Positions 27,846 through 37,254 are shown, numbered from the stretch's first letter. The stretch is 64,000 bases of DNA from Mesotoga sp. UBA6090 (GCF_002435945.1 NZ_DIXC01000012.1:58559-122558), one strand, 5' to 3'. A program made the numbers and translations. The notes: a model not told the origin generated them from the letters alone.

Positions 27846-29515
27846 CTCTTCAGAGAGTCACTGCAGAGATCTCAGATAGCAGGGGAATGCAGCTGAGACA
27901 GCTATATCAAATAGGTAGGACGGAGTTCTTCTTCAAGTTGTCGAAAACCGGTATTGAGGTCTCGATTAACCCATCTTCTCCATACATCGTAAAAGGAAAG
28001 AGAGAGCAGAACTCTCCGTCATTGGAAACACCGTTCAGCCTCTTCTTGAGAAGACATCTCAACGGATTCTTCCTAATCAATGTGGAGCAGAAGGGAATGG
28101 ACAGGATACTTCGACTTGACTTCGAAGGAAGAGACGCTTTTGGAGAGAAAAAGCAATACTCGCTTCTCACAGAGTTCATCGGACCGGGCTCGAACATTAT
28201 TGTACTGGATGAACAAGACATGATAGTACAGGCTTTTAGAGAGATGGTGACCTCTAAGAGAACCATCGCCAGGGGCTTGAAGTATTACTCACCTGATACC
28301 CCCTGCAAATCTCTCAGAGGACTGTCTAGAGAAGAGATATCATCCTATCTACTTGAATCAACCGATATTCTCTCGTCCGCTATCAGAAAGTCATTTACAG
28401 GTTTTTCCAGAGCGACGGCCGAGAATATCATCGGCTATCTTCAACTCGAAGATATTCCTCCAGCTATGATAGAAGAGGAAAGACTTACGGAAGCAGCTGA
28501 ATTCCTGAGTAATCTTTCCAGTAATAGCAGCGACAACCACCTTTTTATACTCGAGGGGGAAGATGGTACTGAGATCTCTCCCATCCCGCTCGACCACAAG
28601 AATCATTGCGAGAGAGTTAGAGCATCCGAGGCGATAAAACGCGCCCTCGAATCTGCCGGCATTGAAAATGAGATTGACAGGCGAAAGACTTCCATTGTCA
28701 GGAAAATAGAGAAATCCTCTAAACGGGTTGTCAAATTGATTGAAAAGCTGGAGAAGGAGCTGGCCGAACTTGAAAACTACGAAGTGTACAGAAGGTACGG
28801 AGAGCTTCTCGTAGCAAACTTATACAGATTGAAAGAGAGACAGGAAAGAGTTGAGCTTGAAGACTGGGAAACCGGTAAGAAAACAACGATTTCTCTCGAC
28901 AAGAGACTTACGCCCTCAGAAAACGCGCAGCTCTTCTTCAAGTACTTCGACAAATCTCATAGAAAGGAGCTTCATATTAAAAAAAGGCTGAGAGTCCTTC
29001 ATGAGGAGAGCGAATACTTGGAGCAACTTAAAGAAATGCTTCTTCAAGCCGAATCGATCGACGAAATTCGTGAATTCTCATCTGAACTTGAAGAGGCCGG
29101 TATAGTCAGAAAACCGAAGAATGCAAGAGATGGAAGGAAAAAACTTAAGAGATCTGGCCCAAGGATCTTTGAAAGAGACGGTTTCAAATATCTCGTTGGA
29201 AGAAATAACGTTGAAAATGATGAAATTAGGAAGAACGCCTCCAGGAATGATATCTGGTTTCACGCCAGAGGTATTCCAGGAGCACATGTTATACTTAAAA
29301 GAGCAGGTATGGAGATTTCTACCGATGCCATCCACTTTGGCTCTCTGTTGGCTGCAAAGTATTCTAAAGGCAGGCAATCAGGAAAGGTAGATGTTGTCTA
29401 TACGGAAGTTCAGAACGTCAGGAAACCAAAAGGAGCAAAGCCAGGAATGGTTCTATATAGAAGCCCGGAAACAATCACAGTAGATCTTACGAAAGAGATG
29501 GTAGAAAGAAATTGA
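27827..29515 (+). CDS. rqcH: NFACT-family ribosome quality control protein, RqcH-like
   Basis: This 562-residue protein has an NFACT-N domain at about 1-200 (FDGLTLQRVTAEI, FIGPGSNIIVLDEQD), a helix-hairpin-helix part, a long coiled coil around 275-430 (KSSKRVVKLIEKLEKELAEL) and an NFACT-R domain at the end. The last domain shows the family pattern GRNNVENDEIRKNASRNDIW, then HARGIPGAHVIL. RqcH (Rqc2) homologues bind stalled 50S-peptidyl-tRNA and direct alanine tailing. The older name, fibronectin-binding protein, comes from a Gram-positive relative. The stop overlaps the next gene's TTG start. Confidence 0.93.
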   Translation: MVFDGLTLQRVTAEISDSRGMQLRQLYQIGRTEFFFKLSKTGIEVSINPSSPYIVKGKREQNSPSLETPFSLFLRRHLNGFFLINVEQKGMDRILRLDFEGRDAFGEKKQYSLLTEFIGPGSNIIVLDEQDMIVQAFREMVTSKRTIARGLKYYSPDTPCKSLRGLSREEISSYLLESTDILSSAIRKSFTGFSRATAENIIGYLQLEDIPPAMIEEERLTEAAEFLSNLSSNSSDNHLFILEGEDGTEISPIPLDHKNHCERVRASEAIKRALESAGIENEIDRRKTSIVRKIEKSSKRVVKLIEKLEKELAELENYEVYRRYGELLVANLYRLKERQERVELEDWETGKKTTISLDKRLTPSENAQLFFKYFDKSHRKELHIKKRLRVLHEESEYLEQLKEMLLQAESIDEIREFSSELEEAGIVRKPKNARDGRKKLKRSGPRIFERDGFKYLVGRNNVENDEIRKNASRNDIWFHARGIPGAHVILKRAGMEISTDAIHFGSLLAAKYSKGRQSGKVDVVYTEVQNVRKPKGAKPGMVLYRSPETITVDLTKEMVERN

Positions 29516-30432
29516 TAATACTTCCGCCATATATGTTTTTCTTGGGAGGCTTCCTCACTTACGCTTCGATTTTCTTCTCAAGCGCAGAAGTCTCAATGAC
29601 CATGTCGGTTATTGGAATGACGATAAGTCTCTATATATGGTATATCCTTGCATGGAATCGCGACAGACACCTTAAGAACATGAAACTGAAGGGAATCGTG
29701 AAACCAGAGCATGTTATTGAACATAGAATAGCAGGCAATTCTAGATTCTGGGTAGTTCTGTATTCCGCCTGTTACTTGACAATGAACTTCTCAGGTCTAT
29801 ATATTATCAAGGCAATTGTTGAAAACATAGACATTGACTTCAACGCCCCCAGCATGGAAGAATTGACGACGCTGCTTGGCACTGGATATGTTCTTTCAAG
29901 TTGGCTTTTTCTCTTGACGGGAATCGCTTCTCTGCTTCTATATGGAAAGCTTATCACAATGCTGTACAACGACGAGATGAAGATACAGTCACTTGAGAGC
30001 AAACACAGGAAAATGCCTACGCCGATTGTCAAGCCTTTGTCAATAGTTTTGATGGTCGTTTTCACGCTCATCACGTATGGTCTGTTCAGCTGGTTCATGA
30101 GATACAGGCTGGCCGCTATACAAAGATTTCACAGTCAGATTGAGAAGAAGCTCGACGAGCTAGAGGTTTCCTTTAAGGAGAAGGCAACGCAGGAACAACA
30201 GCTAGAAGAAGAAAAGAGGCCAAAAACCGCTGGCGAAGAAATCCTCGAGAAATACTCTTCCTGCCTTGCCTCTACCAGTGAGGGTGAACGAAGAAAGGAG
30301 ATTATCGCTTCTCTATTCAGAGATCTTGGCGATCTGAAATCCGATCAGGCTTTATCTCTGCTCAATAATTTACTTTCGAGACAGCTACTTACGGAAAATG
30401 AGTTCAACAGACTCACAAGACTTTTGGTTTAG
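29512..30432 (+). CDS. Membrane protein with a C-terminal SHOCT-like domain shared with the adjacent rhomboid
   Basis: This 306-residue protein starts at TTG 29512, overlapping rqcH by four bases. It has about five membrane helices: two near residues 5-48, one near 85-105, one near 130-150, and one near 175-195. A charged helix follows (FHSQIEKKLDELEVSFKEK). The last 65 residues (GEEILEKYSSCLASTS to LLTENEFNRLTRLLV) resemble the tail of the rhomboid protein encoded next in spacing, hydrophobic pattern and the SHOCT-like ending. I do not recognise the membrane part. The close linkage and shared tail suggest the two proteins work together or bind the same partner. Confidence 0.8.
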   Translation: MIILPPYMFFLGGFLTYASIFFSSAEVSMTMSVIGMTISLYIWYILAWNRDRHLKNMKLKGIVKPEHVIEHRIAGNSRFWVVLYSACYLTMNFSGLYIIKAIVENIDIDFNAPSMEELTTLLGTGYVLSSWLFLLTGIASLLLYGKLITMLYNDEMKIQSLESKHRKMPTPIVKPLSIVLMVVFTLITYGLFSWFMRYRLAAIQRFHSQIEKKLDELEVSFKEKATQEQQLEEEKRPKTAGEEILEKYSSCLASTSEGERRKEIIASLFRDLGDLKSDQALSLLNNLLSRQLLTENEFNRLTRLLV

Positions 30433-30446
30433 CAGGAGGAAGGAAA

Positions 30447-31295
30447 TTGATCCGATTTAGAAGTGCAACCATAACTTTGATAATCATAAACGTTATAGTA
30501 TATCTCTTTGTTATGATCATGGGGCTTTTCAGAGGCCCACAGGGCATAAGTTATCGCGATCTGATAACGGTCTACGGCGGCGTGAGCAGGTTCGCCCTTT
30601 CAAACGGCTTGATATATACGCCGCTTACGGCCCTCTTTCTCCATGGGAATCTCATGCATATTCTTTTCAATATGTGGGCTCTTTTCCAGCTAGGTCATGT
30701 GGTCGAAGGAGTGTACGGTATGAAGTGGTATCTTTTCTTCTACTTTGCCACAGGAATTAGCGGAAGCCTCAGTGCGGCAGCATTTTCTAACGCATTCACT
30801 ATCGGCTCAAGCAGCGCTATCTTCGGACTCGTTGGTATCCTTTTCACCCTAGGACTCAAGAATGATACTCCTGTGGCGCTACGATCGATCACTGGGTACT
30901 CTCTGCTTCCGATCATATTGATCAACTTGTTTCTCGGTTTTAGCATTCCAGGAATAAGCAATGCAGCTCACATTGGGGGTCTTGTGGCCGGTGCAATCAT
31001 CGGTTGGTTTGCAAAGCCTGCTTATGCCAGGGTTGCTCGCTCCAGGAAAGTCTTTACTAAGGTGAAGGAAAAGAGCCCTGAAGAAACCTCTAGAGATATT
31101 CTGGTGAAGTACATTCCTGTACTGAACGCCCTAAAGGACGACAGATCGGAGGAAAGAACAGTAAGAGTAGCTCAGCTCAGAAGCGAACTGAGCAGCTTAA
31201 GAGATCAAGAGATAGCCTCGAAAGTACTATGGGAACTATATAAACGAGATCTGATTTCGCAGGAAGAATTTGAGAGGCTTAGAAAATTCTTATGA
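30447..31295 (+). CDS. Rhomboid-family intramembrane serine protease
   Basis: This 282-residue protein starts at TTG 30447 after AGGAGG. It has six membrane helices in about the first 190 residues, with HGNLMHILFNMWALFQLG near 68, the catalytic serine in GSSSAIFGLVG near residue 122 and the catalytic His in NAAHIGGLVAGA near 174. Rhomboids cut membrane proteins within the bilayer. A cytoplasmic tail (about 205-282) ends in RDLISQEEFERLRKFL, a domain also at the end of the preceding membrane protein. The gene is the last of a long plus-strand run and is followed by a strong hairpin. Confidence 0.93.
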   Translation: MIRFRSATITLIIINVIVYLFVMIMGLFRGPQGISYRDLITVYGGVSRFALSNGLIYTPLTALFLHGNLMHILFNMWALFQLGHVVEGVYGMKWYLFFYFATGISGSLSAAAFSNAFTIGSSSAIFGLVGILFTLGLKNDTPVALRSITGYSLLPIILINLFLGFSIPGISNAAHIGGLVAGAIIGWFAKPAYARVARSRKVFTKVKEKSPEETSRDILVKYIPVLNALKDDRSEERTVRVAQLRSELSSLRDQEIASKVLWELYKRDLISQEEFERLRKFL

Positions 31296-31298
31296 TAC

Positions 31299-31326
31299 AA
31301 TTAGAGCCCCTTTCGGGGCTCTAATT
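31299..31326. terminator. Bidirectional terminator between rhomboid and decarboxylase genes
   Basis: A 12-base perfect stem (AATTAGAGCCCC with GGGGCTCTAATT) around a TTTC loop lies between two convergent genes. The right arm overlaps the stop codon of the decarboxylase gene. A/T runs on both sides allow it to act on both strands. Confidence 0.9.
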
Positions 31327-32488
31327 ATTCTATGAAATCACCGTCAACTGGCATTTTTGCATCTATGAAGTCTTCTACAAAGAGCACTCTGGGAGCATCG
31401 ATCCCGTTGAAGTTGGTTGCGTATTCGGTCGTATAAGCACCCGCATTGATAAAATACATGATATCTCCGTAGCCTAAATTTTTCGGCAAGTCAATTTCAT
31501 GGTAGATCGTGTCAACAGAATCACATGTGGGCCCCGCAAGATGAAAAGAGATCTTTGTGTCATCTACCTTTCCTTCGGTAAGGACCTCGTATCTGAACCC
31601 TTCGATTGTCTCAGTGAGGCCGTGAAAGACGCCTGCATCTATGTAGACCCAGTTTTCGTTGCCCTTCTTGCTTCTGAGAATTACCTGGCTCACGAGAATT
31701 GCTGAATTACCAACCATTGATCTTCCTGGCTCTATGAAAAGCTCCAGATTTGGAACCGAAGACAAATACTTGTCCAGTGCTTTGTTAATAGTATCACCAT
31801 ATGCCTTGACAGACTTGATTTCTCTGACGTGTTTAACCGGCATACCTCCACCAAGGTTCAGCATCCTAAGGTTGATACCCCTGGAGCGCAGAATCTTGAA
31901 AACCTCCGCGGCATCACTTATCGCATCGTCCCAGCTATTGACGTTGTAATTCTGAGAACCAACATGGAAACTTACTCCGTATGCGTCAAGGCCAAGCTGA
32001 TCTGCATATTCCATTATTGATATGACATGATTTACATCGGTTCCAAACTTTCTGGAGAGAGGCCAGTCACAATCGCCACCGCTGGTAGCAATTCTCCCGT
32101 ATACTTTGCTTCCGGGAGCGTGAGCGGCTATTTTCTCAACTTCCATTTCCGAGTCGACAGCGTAGTAGTCTATTCCAACGGAATAAGCGTATGCAATATC
32201 TTCAACTTTCTTGATAGTGTTTCCAAAACTCATTCTCTCTGGACCAATTCCTAACGAAAGGAGTCTCTCAATCTCACCGCGCGAAGCTACGTCGAAATTA
32301 CTGCCGAGGTCCCGAAGAGTCTCGATAATCCTGGGGTGCGAGTTCGCTTTAACCGCGTAAAACACCTGAACATTCCTAACATGGCTTACAATGTCGAAGT
32401 AATTGCTTCTAACGTAATCCATATCCATTATCAAGAATGGTGTCTTCACTTCTCTTGCGGCCTTTCTTACCTCAGGGGTAATGTGCAC
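31325..32488 (-). CDS. Lysine/ornithine decarboxylase, fold-type III PLP enzyme
   Basis: This 387-residue protein starts at GTG 32488, nine bases after GGAGG. PLP-lysine lies in VFYAVKANSHPRI near residue 45, and FDVASRGEI, GGDCDWPLSRKFG, VSFHVGSQN, NLGGGMPV and EPGRSMV follow. The catalytic Cys motif is AGPTCDSVDTIYHE near 320. The eukaryote-like ODC pattern, including the DCDWPLSRKFG stretch, fits bacterial lysine/ornithine decarboxylases better than diaminopimelate decarboxylase. It would make putrescine and/or cadaverine for polyamine synthesis. Which substrate it prefers cannot be settled from sequence. Confidence 0.88.
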   Translation of the reverse strand: MHITPEVRKAAREVKTPFLIMDMDYVRSNYFDIVSHVRNVQVFYAVKANSHPRIIETLRDLGSNFDVASRGEIERLLSLGIGPERMSFGNTIKKVEDIAYAYSVGIDYYAVDSEMEVEKIAAHAPGSKVYGRIATSGGDCDWPLSRKFGTDVNHVISIMEYADQLGLDAYGVSFHVGSQNYNVNSWDDAISDAAEVFKILRSRGINLRMLNLGGGMPVKHVREIKSVKAYGDTINKALDKYLSSVPNLELFIEPGRSMVGNSAILVSQVILRSKKGNENWVYIDAGVFHGLTETIEGFRYEVLTEGKVDDTKISFHLAGPTCDSVDTIYHEIDLPKNLGYGDIMYFINAGAYTTEYATNFNGIDAPRVLFVEDFIDAKMPVDGDFIE

Positions 32489-32614
32489 TACGGCATCCCT
32501 CCTATAAAATAATCAAGTTATTGTAGCATCGATACTATGAAGGAATGCCAAAGACAAAATGTCATTTATAGTTTAATAAAGTTACAAAACTATATCACCC
32601 AATATTAGCCGCTT

Positions 32615-33562
32615 TCAGCTTTCGATGAGGAGTCTGCAAGTTTTTTCGAGAAATTCCCGATCGAGATCATCGAAACTATTTTGAAAATGACTGTCAATAT
32701 CCAGTTCACCTATTACCGTTTCTCCTGCAAAAAGGGGAAGAACTATCTCTGATTTCGTTCTCGCGCTGCAAGACAGGTAGTTGGATTCTTTGGAGACGTC
32801 AGGAACGAGGAAAACCCTCTTAGTCTCTGCCGCCTGGCCACATATACCACTTCCGAAGTCGATCTTAACGTGTTCGGTAGGTTCGCCAACATAAGGACCA
32901 AGAACCAGGGAGTCTTTCTCAACAAGATAGAATCCAGTCCAGTTATAATAATCGACATATTTATGGAGCAGCTTCGAGACAATCGTTAGCTTTTCTTCCA
33001 GAGAATGTCCAAGTATCTTCTTCTCGATGCACTCGAATATCCTCTCGAGCCTTTCTGCCTTTTCTGAACCGTGCATGTAATGGCGAACATTTATGCTTGA
33101 ATACTCGATAAAGTCATCAAGAGCATTTAAAACCACACTCAGGAAATCTCTTATAGTTTTCTCTTTCCAGCAGTAAAGAAGATCTATCATTACTACATTT
33201 CCCTTTGACGTTGGAATAATTAGATGTTGTTGTCTTCCAAGAGCACCCAGTATGTGGATCACGAAGTCTTCCCTTTCCAGGTGAAGTTGTGAGGACATCC
33301 TTCCCAGTTCTTTGAGAACCCTTGTCTTTTCGATTGGACCGTTGATTTCCCAATAGTGAGAAAGCCTGTCTACTTCTCTCCTTTCAAGTCCATCCAATGC
33401 TTGAGCCAGTAATGTTTCGCCAAGGTTGTTTTTGAACATGTATTCTTCGAGAACTCTTGGATGTCTTTCTCTATAAAACACCCAGAAATCGTTCCATTTC
33501 TCTTTCGGATAGTTTAGAATACCGAAGAAATCGTGTGTAAAATCCCTGAAGATACTCCTCAT
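32615..33562 (-). CDS. GAF-domain protein resembling free-methionine sulfoxide reductase at its C-terminus
   Basis: This 315-residue protein has an unrecognised helical N-terminal half (about 1-175) and a GAF domain at about 190-315. The GAF part resembles YebR/fRMsr: YYNWTGFYLVEKDSLVLGP, FGSGICGQAAETKRVFLVPD, CSARTKSEIVLPLF, and VIGELDIDS. In fRMsr, cysteines at the GxCG and the C-before-S positions are redox-active, and both are kept here, so methionine sulfoxide reduction is possible. It could instead be a ligand-sensing GAF domain. It lies five bases downstream of the LCP gene and probably belongs to the same transcript. Confidence 0.75.
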   Translation of the reverse strand: MRSIFRDFTHDFFGILNYPKEKWNDFWVFYRERHPRVLEEYMFKNNLGETLLAQALDGLERREVDRLSHYWEINGPIEKTRVLKELGRMSSQLHLEREDFVIHILGALGRQQHLIIPTSKGNVVMIDLLYCWKEKTIRDFLSVVLNALDDFIEYSSINVRHYMHGSEKAERLERIFECIEKKILGHSLEEKLTIVSKLLHKYVDYYNWTGFYLVEKDSLVLGPYVGEPTEHVKIDFGSGICGQAAETKRVFLVPDVSKESNYLSCSARTKSEIVLPLFAGETVIGELDIDSHFQNSFDDLDREFLEKTCRLLIES

Positions 33563-33566
33563 CTTG

Positions 33567-34769
33567 CTACTTTCCTCCTACACCAAGCAATACATATGCA
33601 TCATAATTAGATTGATAGAATCTATTCTTCGACAGGGAATCTATTAGCGAGTAGTAATACTCAAGCCCTCCGAAGCTAGAAGTAATCATGACAACAGGTC
33701 TGTGATAAGCATGGGCTTTCGAGAAAAGCTCTCTGATCTCAGATGCTCTCGAGTTAATGAAGAGATAAGTGTCCCGCTTCTCAATCCCCGAGATATCAGG
33801 AACGAGACCCGTTGCTTCAACCTTTACTCCAGCTAGCGAAGACCACTGACCCTTTATTATCTCGGCAAAATCACCGAATTTTACGCTAAAGTCGGGAATG
33901 TTGTTCACTACGAGGATCTTTGGAGAAGCGGCCCCAGTCCTAACAGGTTCTGGTTCATCCTCGCCCGGTCCAGAAGGAATTATTCGGCCGTCATCATCAA
34001 CATAGTAGTCTATTTGTGTGAAACTTATAGCTCTTTGCCCGGTGAAAAATCCAACTGCCAAATCTGTCAGAGACTTTTTATCTATACTGATATCAGTTCT
34101 TTCAATCACAAAGTCTATCATCTCGATTATTTTCGATGGTCCCGCCTTAATCAGGTTTTGGACAAATTGCTCGACAACTTGCTTCTGCCTTTCAATTCGA
34201 CCTAGGTCTCCCGAATCCGCCTGCCTGTAGCGAAGGAATTTGAGCAAATCCTCCCCTTCAAGAAAATGAATGCCGGGTTCAAAGTGAATGTGAAGTCCTT
34301 GTTGAAAATCATCGTGGTGCATAAGAGAGGAAACTTCCACGCGAATGGGGCCGGAGAACTTTGTTGCTTCAGTTACTGTGTTGAAATCTATAACAACTGA
34401 ACCGGTGATTTTTCTCTCTACAAGTTTCTCAACTTCTTGAATGAGTACCTCCATTCCAAAAGAGTTATACAGAGAGTTAATCTTTCTTCTTTCTGACTTG
34501 TAGGTAATGATCGTGTCTCTTGGGATGCTTTTCAGCAATAGCACACCTGAAGATCCGAAGTATGCAACCGAAATGTAATCAGTTCTTCCACCGACAGCAT
34601 CTTTCGAACTTCCACCGGTATCAATCCCGACTATCAGGAAAGTCTCTCCCGCAAGATCCCTTCCCAACATAGAACCATAAGCTTCCTTGAACATAAGAAA
34701 GATCAAGAAGAAGAAAAGAATAACCTGAAAGATCACCAGGACAACCAAAGAGAGGTGAACGGATTTCAT
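33567..34769 (-). CDS. LytR-CpsA-Psr (LCP) family protein with LytR C-terminal domain
   Basis: This 400-residue protein has an N-terminal membrane anchor (VHLSLVVLVIFQVILFFFLI) and an extracytoplasmic LCP domain at about 45-225, with SIPRDTIITYKSERRKINSLY and the polyprenyl-phosphate-binding arginines in RYRQADSGDLGRIERQKQV. A LytR_C-type domain follows at about 290-400 (PKILVVNNIPDFSVKFGDFA). LCP enzymes transfer glycopolymers from lipid carriers to the cell envelope. The start codon overlaps the stop of the upstream gene (TGATG). Confidence 0.9.
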   Translation of the reverse strand: MKSVHLSLVVLVIFQVILFFFLIFLMFKEAYGSMLGRDLAGETFLIVGIDTGGSSKDAVGGRTDYISVAYFGSSGVLLLKSIPRDTIITYKSERRKINSLYNSFGMEVLIQEVEKLVERKITGSVVIDFNTVTEATKFSGPIRVEVSSLMHHDDFQQGLHIHFEPGIHFLEGEDLLKFLRYRQADSGDLGRIERQKQVVEQFVQNLIKAGPSKIIEMIDFVIERTDISIDKKSLTDLAVGFFTGQRAISFTQIDYYVDDDGRIIPSGPGEDEPEPVRTGAASPKILVVNNIPDFSVKFGDFAEIIKGQWSSLAGVKVEATGLVPDISGIEKRDTYLFINSRASEIRELFSKAHAYHRPVVMITSSFGGLEYYYSLIDSLSKNRFYQSNYDAYVLLGVGGK

Positions 34770-35479
34770 CAGTTTGAAAGTGCTCTCTTGACGCTATCCA
34801 GAGAATCAGGTTTGAGATAGAGACGGCTTACGCTTTCTCCTCCAACCCCTATAGAGATCTTCAAAGGAAACTGAGTCGACGTCTCCAGTTGATAGGCCAT
34901 TCTCGATGAGTTTCCTAGTCTCTCGAGAAGCACAGCAATTGCCCTGGGAGTCATAGTAGAAGAACCATCGTACTCCTTGAAGGTCTCTGCATAGCCAGCT
35001 ATCTTCCAGTAATCTAATATTTTGAAGCCCCTCAGTGCCATGCCATCTATGAGCTGAACAGGATTCAAAGCATCAACACCGAGTTTGGAGGTAAGCGTAT
35101 CGATAAGCTCGGGAGATAGGCTGGCAAAATACGAGAAATCGCCCTTAATGCCAAGCCAACTATGAATTATCTCGATGGCTGACGCTCCCGTTTTGGGATC
35201 GAGAACTTCTTGCGAATTCTCAATAGTGGCATAGACAGGGAAAGTTACCACTGAAGTTCTGCCTCCAGCAGTAGTTCTCAAGTAGTAGTAAAGAGAATCG
35301 GCACCCTCCTGCCAGTAGAAGAGATAGTCTACATTTCCCGCCTTCATTTCATCACTGTTTTTCACACCGTTGATTGTGAAATATACGTAACCTGCACCAG
35401 CTGCAACGACTACTATGATAACAAGAATCAGCCACAACAACTTTGGACCACGTCGTCTCTTTGGTTTAATTAGAGACAT
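34769..35479 (-). CDS. Single-pass membrane protein of unknown function, next to LCP
   Basis: This protein has 236 residues when started at ATG 35479, which has GGAGGTG seven or eight bases upstream. The frame is open eight codons further. A basic N-terminus (LIKPKRRRGPK) and one helix (LLWLILVIIVVVAAGAGYVY) anchor a soluble outer domain of about 200 residues. I do not recognise a family. The outer domain (NVDYLFYWQEGADSLYYYLR) resembles the beginning of LCP domains in a general way, and the protein is coupled to the LCP gene. It may assist that enzyme. Its start overlaps the end of the yqeK-like gene. Confidence 0.75.
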   Translation of the reverse strand: MSLIKPKRRRGPKLLWLILVIIVVVAAGAGYVYFTINGVKNSDEMKAGNVDYLFYWQEGADSLYYYLRTTAGGRTSVVTFPVYATIENSQEVLDPKTGASAIEIIHSWLGIKGDFSYFASLSPELIDTLTSKLGVDALNPVQLIDGMALRGFKILDYWKIAGYAETFKEYDGSSTMTPRAIAVLLERLGNSSRMAYQLETSTQFPLKISIGVGGESVSRLYLKPDSLDSVKRALSN

Positions 35480-36059
35480 GATTGGCACCTCCAAGCAATT
35501 CATTCCACGTCCATACAGTCTCGGGAAGCAAAAGACTGCCCGTAGTAACGGCCCATGCTATCTTCAATCTTATCACGTCAGCAAATGATTTTTCTAGATC
35601 CAGCTCAGCCGCTTTTCGAATCTGAAGGGCTTCTGGAAAGGCTCTACCTTCCTCGCCAATATCCGAAATCATAAGTATTTTTCCTAGAAGAGTCATACCC
35701 GGGATTCCACTTACATGCCAGTACAAAGCCTGGAAAATATCTTCTTCTATACCGTGCTCTTCTCTCAGGTAACAGGCAGCAATTTTGCCATGCAGAAGAA
35801 CCGGAGCAGTTCTCTCGATCTCCGTGGTTTCTATTCCAAAGAAAATTGACAAGCGTATTAGCTCATCTTCATCACGATCTCGAAAGATATCATGCGAAAC
35901 AGCAACTAAACCTGCCTTTGAAGAATCAACACCATGAATTCTGCTCAGCTTCCTTGCGAGTCTTTCTACTCCAAAAACGTGCTTCAGTCTCTCTTCGGAG
36001 CACATTTTTCTTGCTTCGTCTCGAACAACTTCAGTTAGCGTATCGTACTCTATATTCAA
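35466..36059 (-). CDS. yqeK: HD-domain protein, YqeK-like nucleotide hydrolase
   Basis: This 197-residue protein starts at TTG 36059 after GGAGG. The HD motif runs from RLKHVFGVERLARKL through VAVSHDIFRDRDEDEL. Later YqeK-type features are ALYWHVSGIPGMTLLGKILM and SDIGEEGR near 135. Characterised YqeK proteins hydrolyse diadenosine tetraphosphate symmetrically. It overlaps both neighbours: the upstream DUF4139-like gene by 29 bases and the small membrane protein gene by 14 bases. The usual partners nadD and rsfS are not here. Confidence 0.85.
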   Translation of the reverse strand: MNIEYDTLTEVVRDEARKMCSEERLKHVFGVERLARKLSRIHGVDSSKAGLVAVSHDIFRDRDEDELIRLSIFFGIETTEIERTAPVLLHGKIAACYLREEHGIEEDIFQALYWHVSGIPGMTLLGKILMISDIGEEGRAFPEALQIRKAAELDLEKSFADVIRLKIAWAVTTGSLLLPETVWTWNELLGGANHVSN

Positions 36060-37254
36060 TCTCTACCTCCGCTGTCTCACCTGGTTTGACTGAGATTGAG
36101 GCAGACCAAATCCCTGACTCCTTGACGTGCTCGAATTCTCCCTCGAAATTTGTGAGAAGCTGATCAGCGTTTTGACCAAGATAGTCCTCGATTTCCACAT
36201 CTACTGCTTCCTCAGAAAGGTTTCTCAAACAATAAGTGTTCTTGTAGTACCTGTAATTTGAATCAACCTTCGTTGTAACAGAGCTCCTTCTGCCAGTAAT
36301 TTCGATCGATCTCGCGATGCTTTGCAGGGTAACGCTTTCCCCTGCAGCTATATTGCTTATTCCAGCAGATCCAATATATACAGAATCATTCCAGATCTCT
36401 ATGATTCCAGATGGGAGATCAATCGGGACTTTATCCAAAGATACGTCTATATCGACACCGGAGAAGCCGCTTCCACCTCTGTTGGCTCTGAAGACGAGTC
36501 TCTTCTTACCAGCGAACACCTCGGACAGGAAGGCAATATGGTTGGTTCCACGTTTCAAAGGGACGGAAATCTCGTAGAGCCTCGTTTCCGCATCGGAAGT
36601 AGAAGGAGACACTGAGTAAGATTCATTGGCCGACTTAAATGCCATGTCCCTCGTCGTGTAGCCGTAGTTTGGATTAGAAGAAACCAGCGTTACATTACCT
36701 TCAGTATCAAACTCTAAGTAGATAACCATAAGACCGGTAATCAAGAAATTCTCAAGTGATAGAGAGTACTTCACCGTCCAGCTGTTGTTTCTCATTTGGT
36801 ATGCAAAGGATGACTGCCCGCTGAAACTTTCGGGAGCGGTTAACAGAAAGCGACCATTAGGATTGAATTCTCCGGTAAAAACGGGAGAACCCTTTGGATT
36901 CACAATAATCTCTCCGTAAGAATTTCTGAAGACAGGAAGCGCTGAGACAACCTCTAGCATTTCAACTCTTCCATCGTCAAAAAAATACTTGATTTGCTTT
37001 CCGATGTTCTTCTCATATAGTGACTGAACACTATCACCGGGAATGAAGTTGATGAGCGTGCTTTTCGGCACATCCAGCACCGAAAGAGTATCGGGTGAAA
37101 CCTGGATCCCAAATGGCACTTCCATGACGGCTACTCCTTCCTCGAATGTCAGCTCCCCCGTCAAAATCGAGAATCCGTTGAAGATATACAGATGTTCAGA
37201 AAACGAAACAACCCCCAAGAAAACAAGTATTGTTAAAGTGATTATCTTTCTCAT
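36031..37254 (-). CDS. Secreted protein with a probable DUF4139 C-terminal domain
   Basis: This 407-residue protein has a signal peptide (MRKIITLTILVFLGVVSFSE). The mature part is rich in beta strands, with no membrane helix after the signal. The last 80 residues (NYRYYKNTYCLRNLSEEAVD, then ISVKPGETAEVEIEYRVRY) look like the end of a DUF4139/mucoidy-inhibitor-like domain, where conjugated beta sandwiches end in a 'pG.t..i.Y.v.y' strand. The function is unknown. A location in the periplasm or on the outer toga is likely. It overlaps the yqeK-like gene and follows a DUF503 gene, so it is probably part of a minus-strand operon down to the decarboxylase. Confidence 0.75.
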   Translation of the reverse strand: MRKIITLTILVFLGVVSFSEHLYIFNGFSILTGELTFEEGVAVMEVPFGIQVSPDTLSVLDVPKSTLINFIPGDSVQSLYEKNIGKQIKYFFDDGRVEMLEVVSALPVFRNSYGEIIVNPKGSPVFTGEFNPNGRFLLTAPESFSGQSSFAYQMRNNSWTVKYSLSLENFLITGLMVIYLEFDTEGNVTLVSSNPNYGYTTRDMAFKSANESYSVSPSTSDAETRLYEISVPLKRGTNHIAFLSEVFAGKKRLVFRANRGGSGFSGVDIDVSLDKVPIDLPSGIIEIWNDSVYIGSAGISNIAAGESVTLQSIARSIEITGRRSSVTTKVDSNYRYYKNTYCLRNLSEEAVDVEIEDYLGQNADQLLTNFEGEFEHVKESGIWSASISVKPGETAEVEIEYRVRYAN

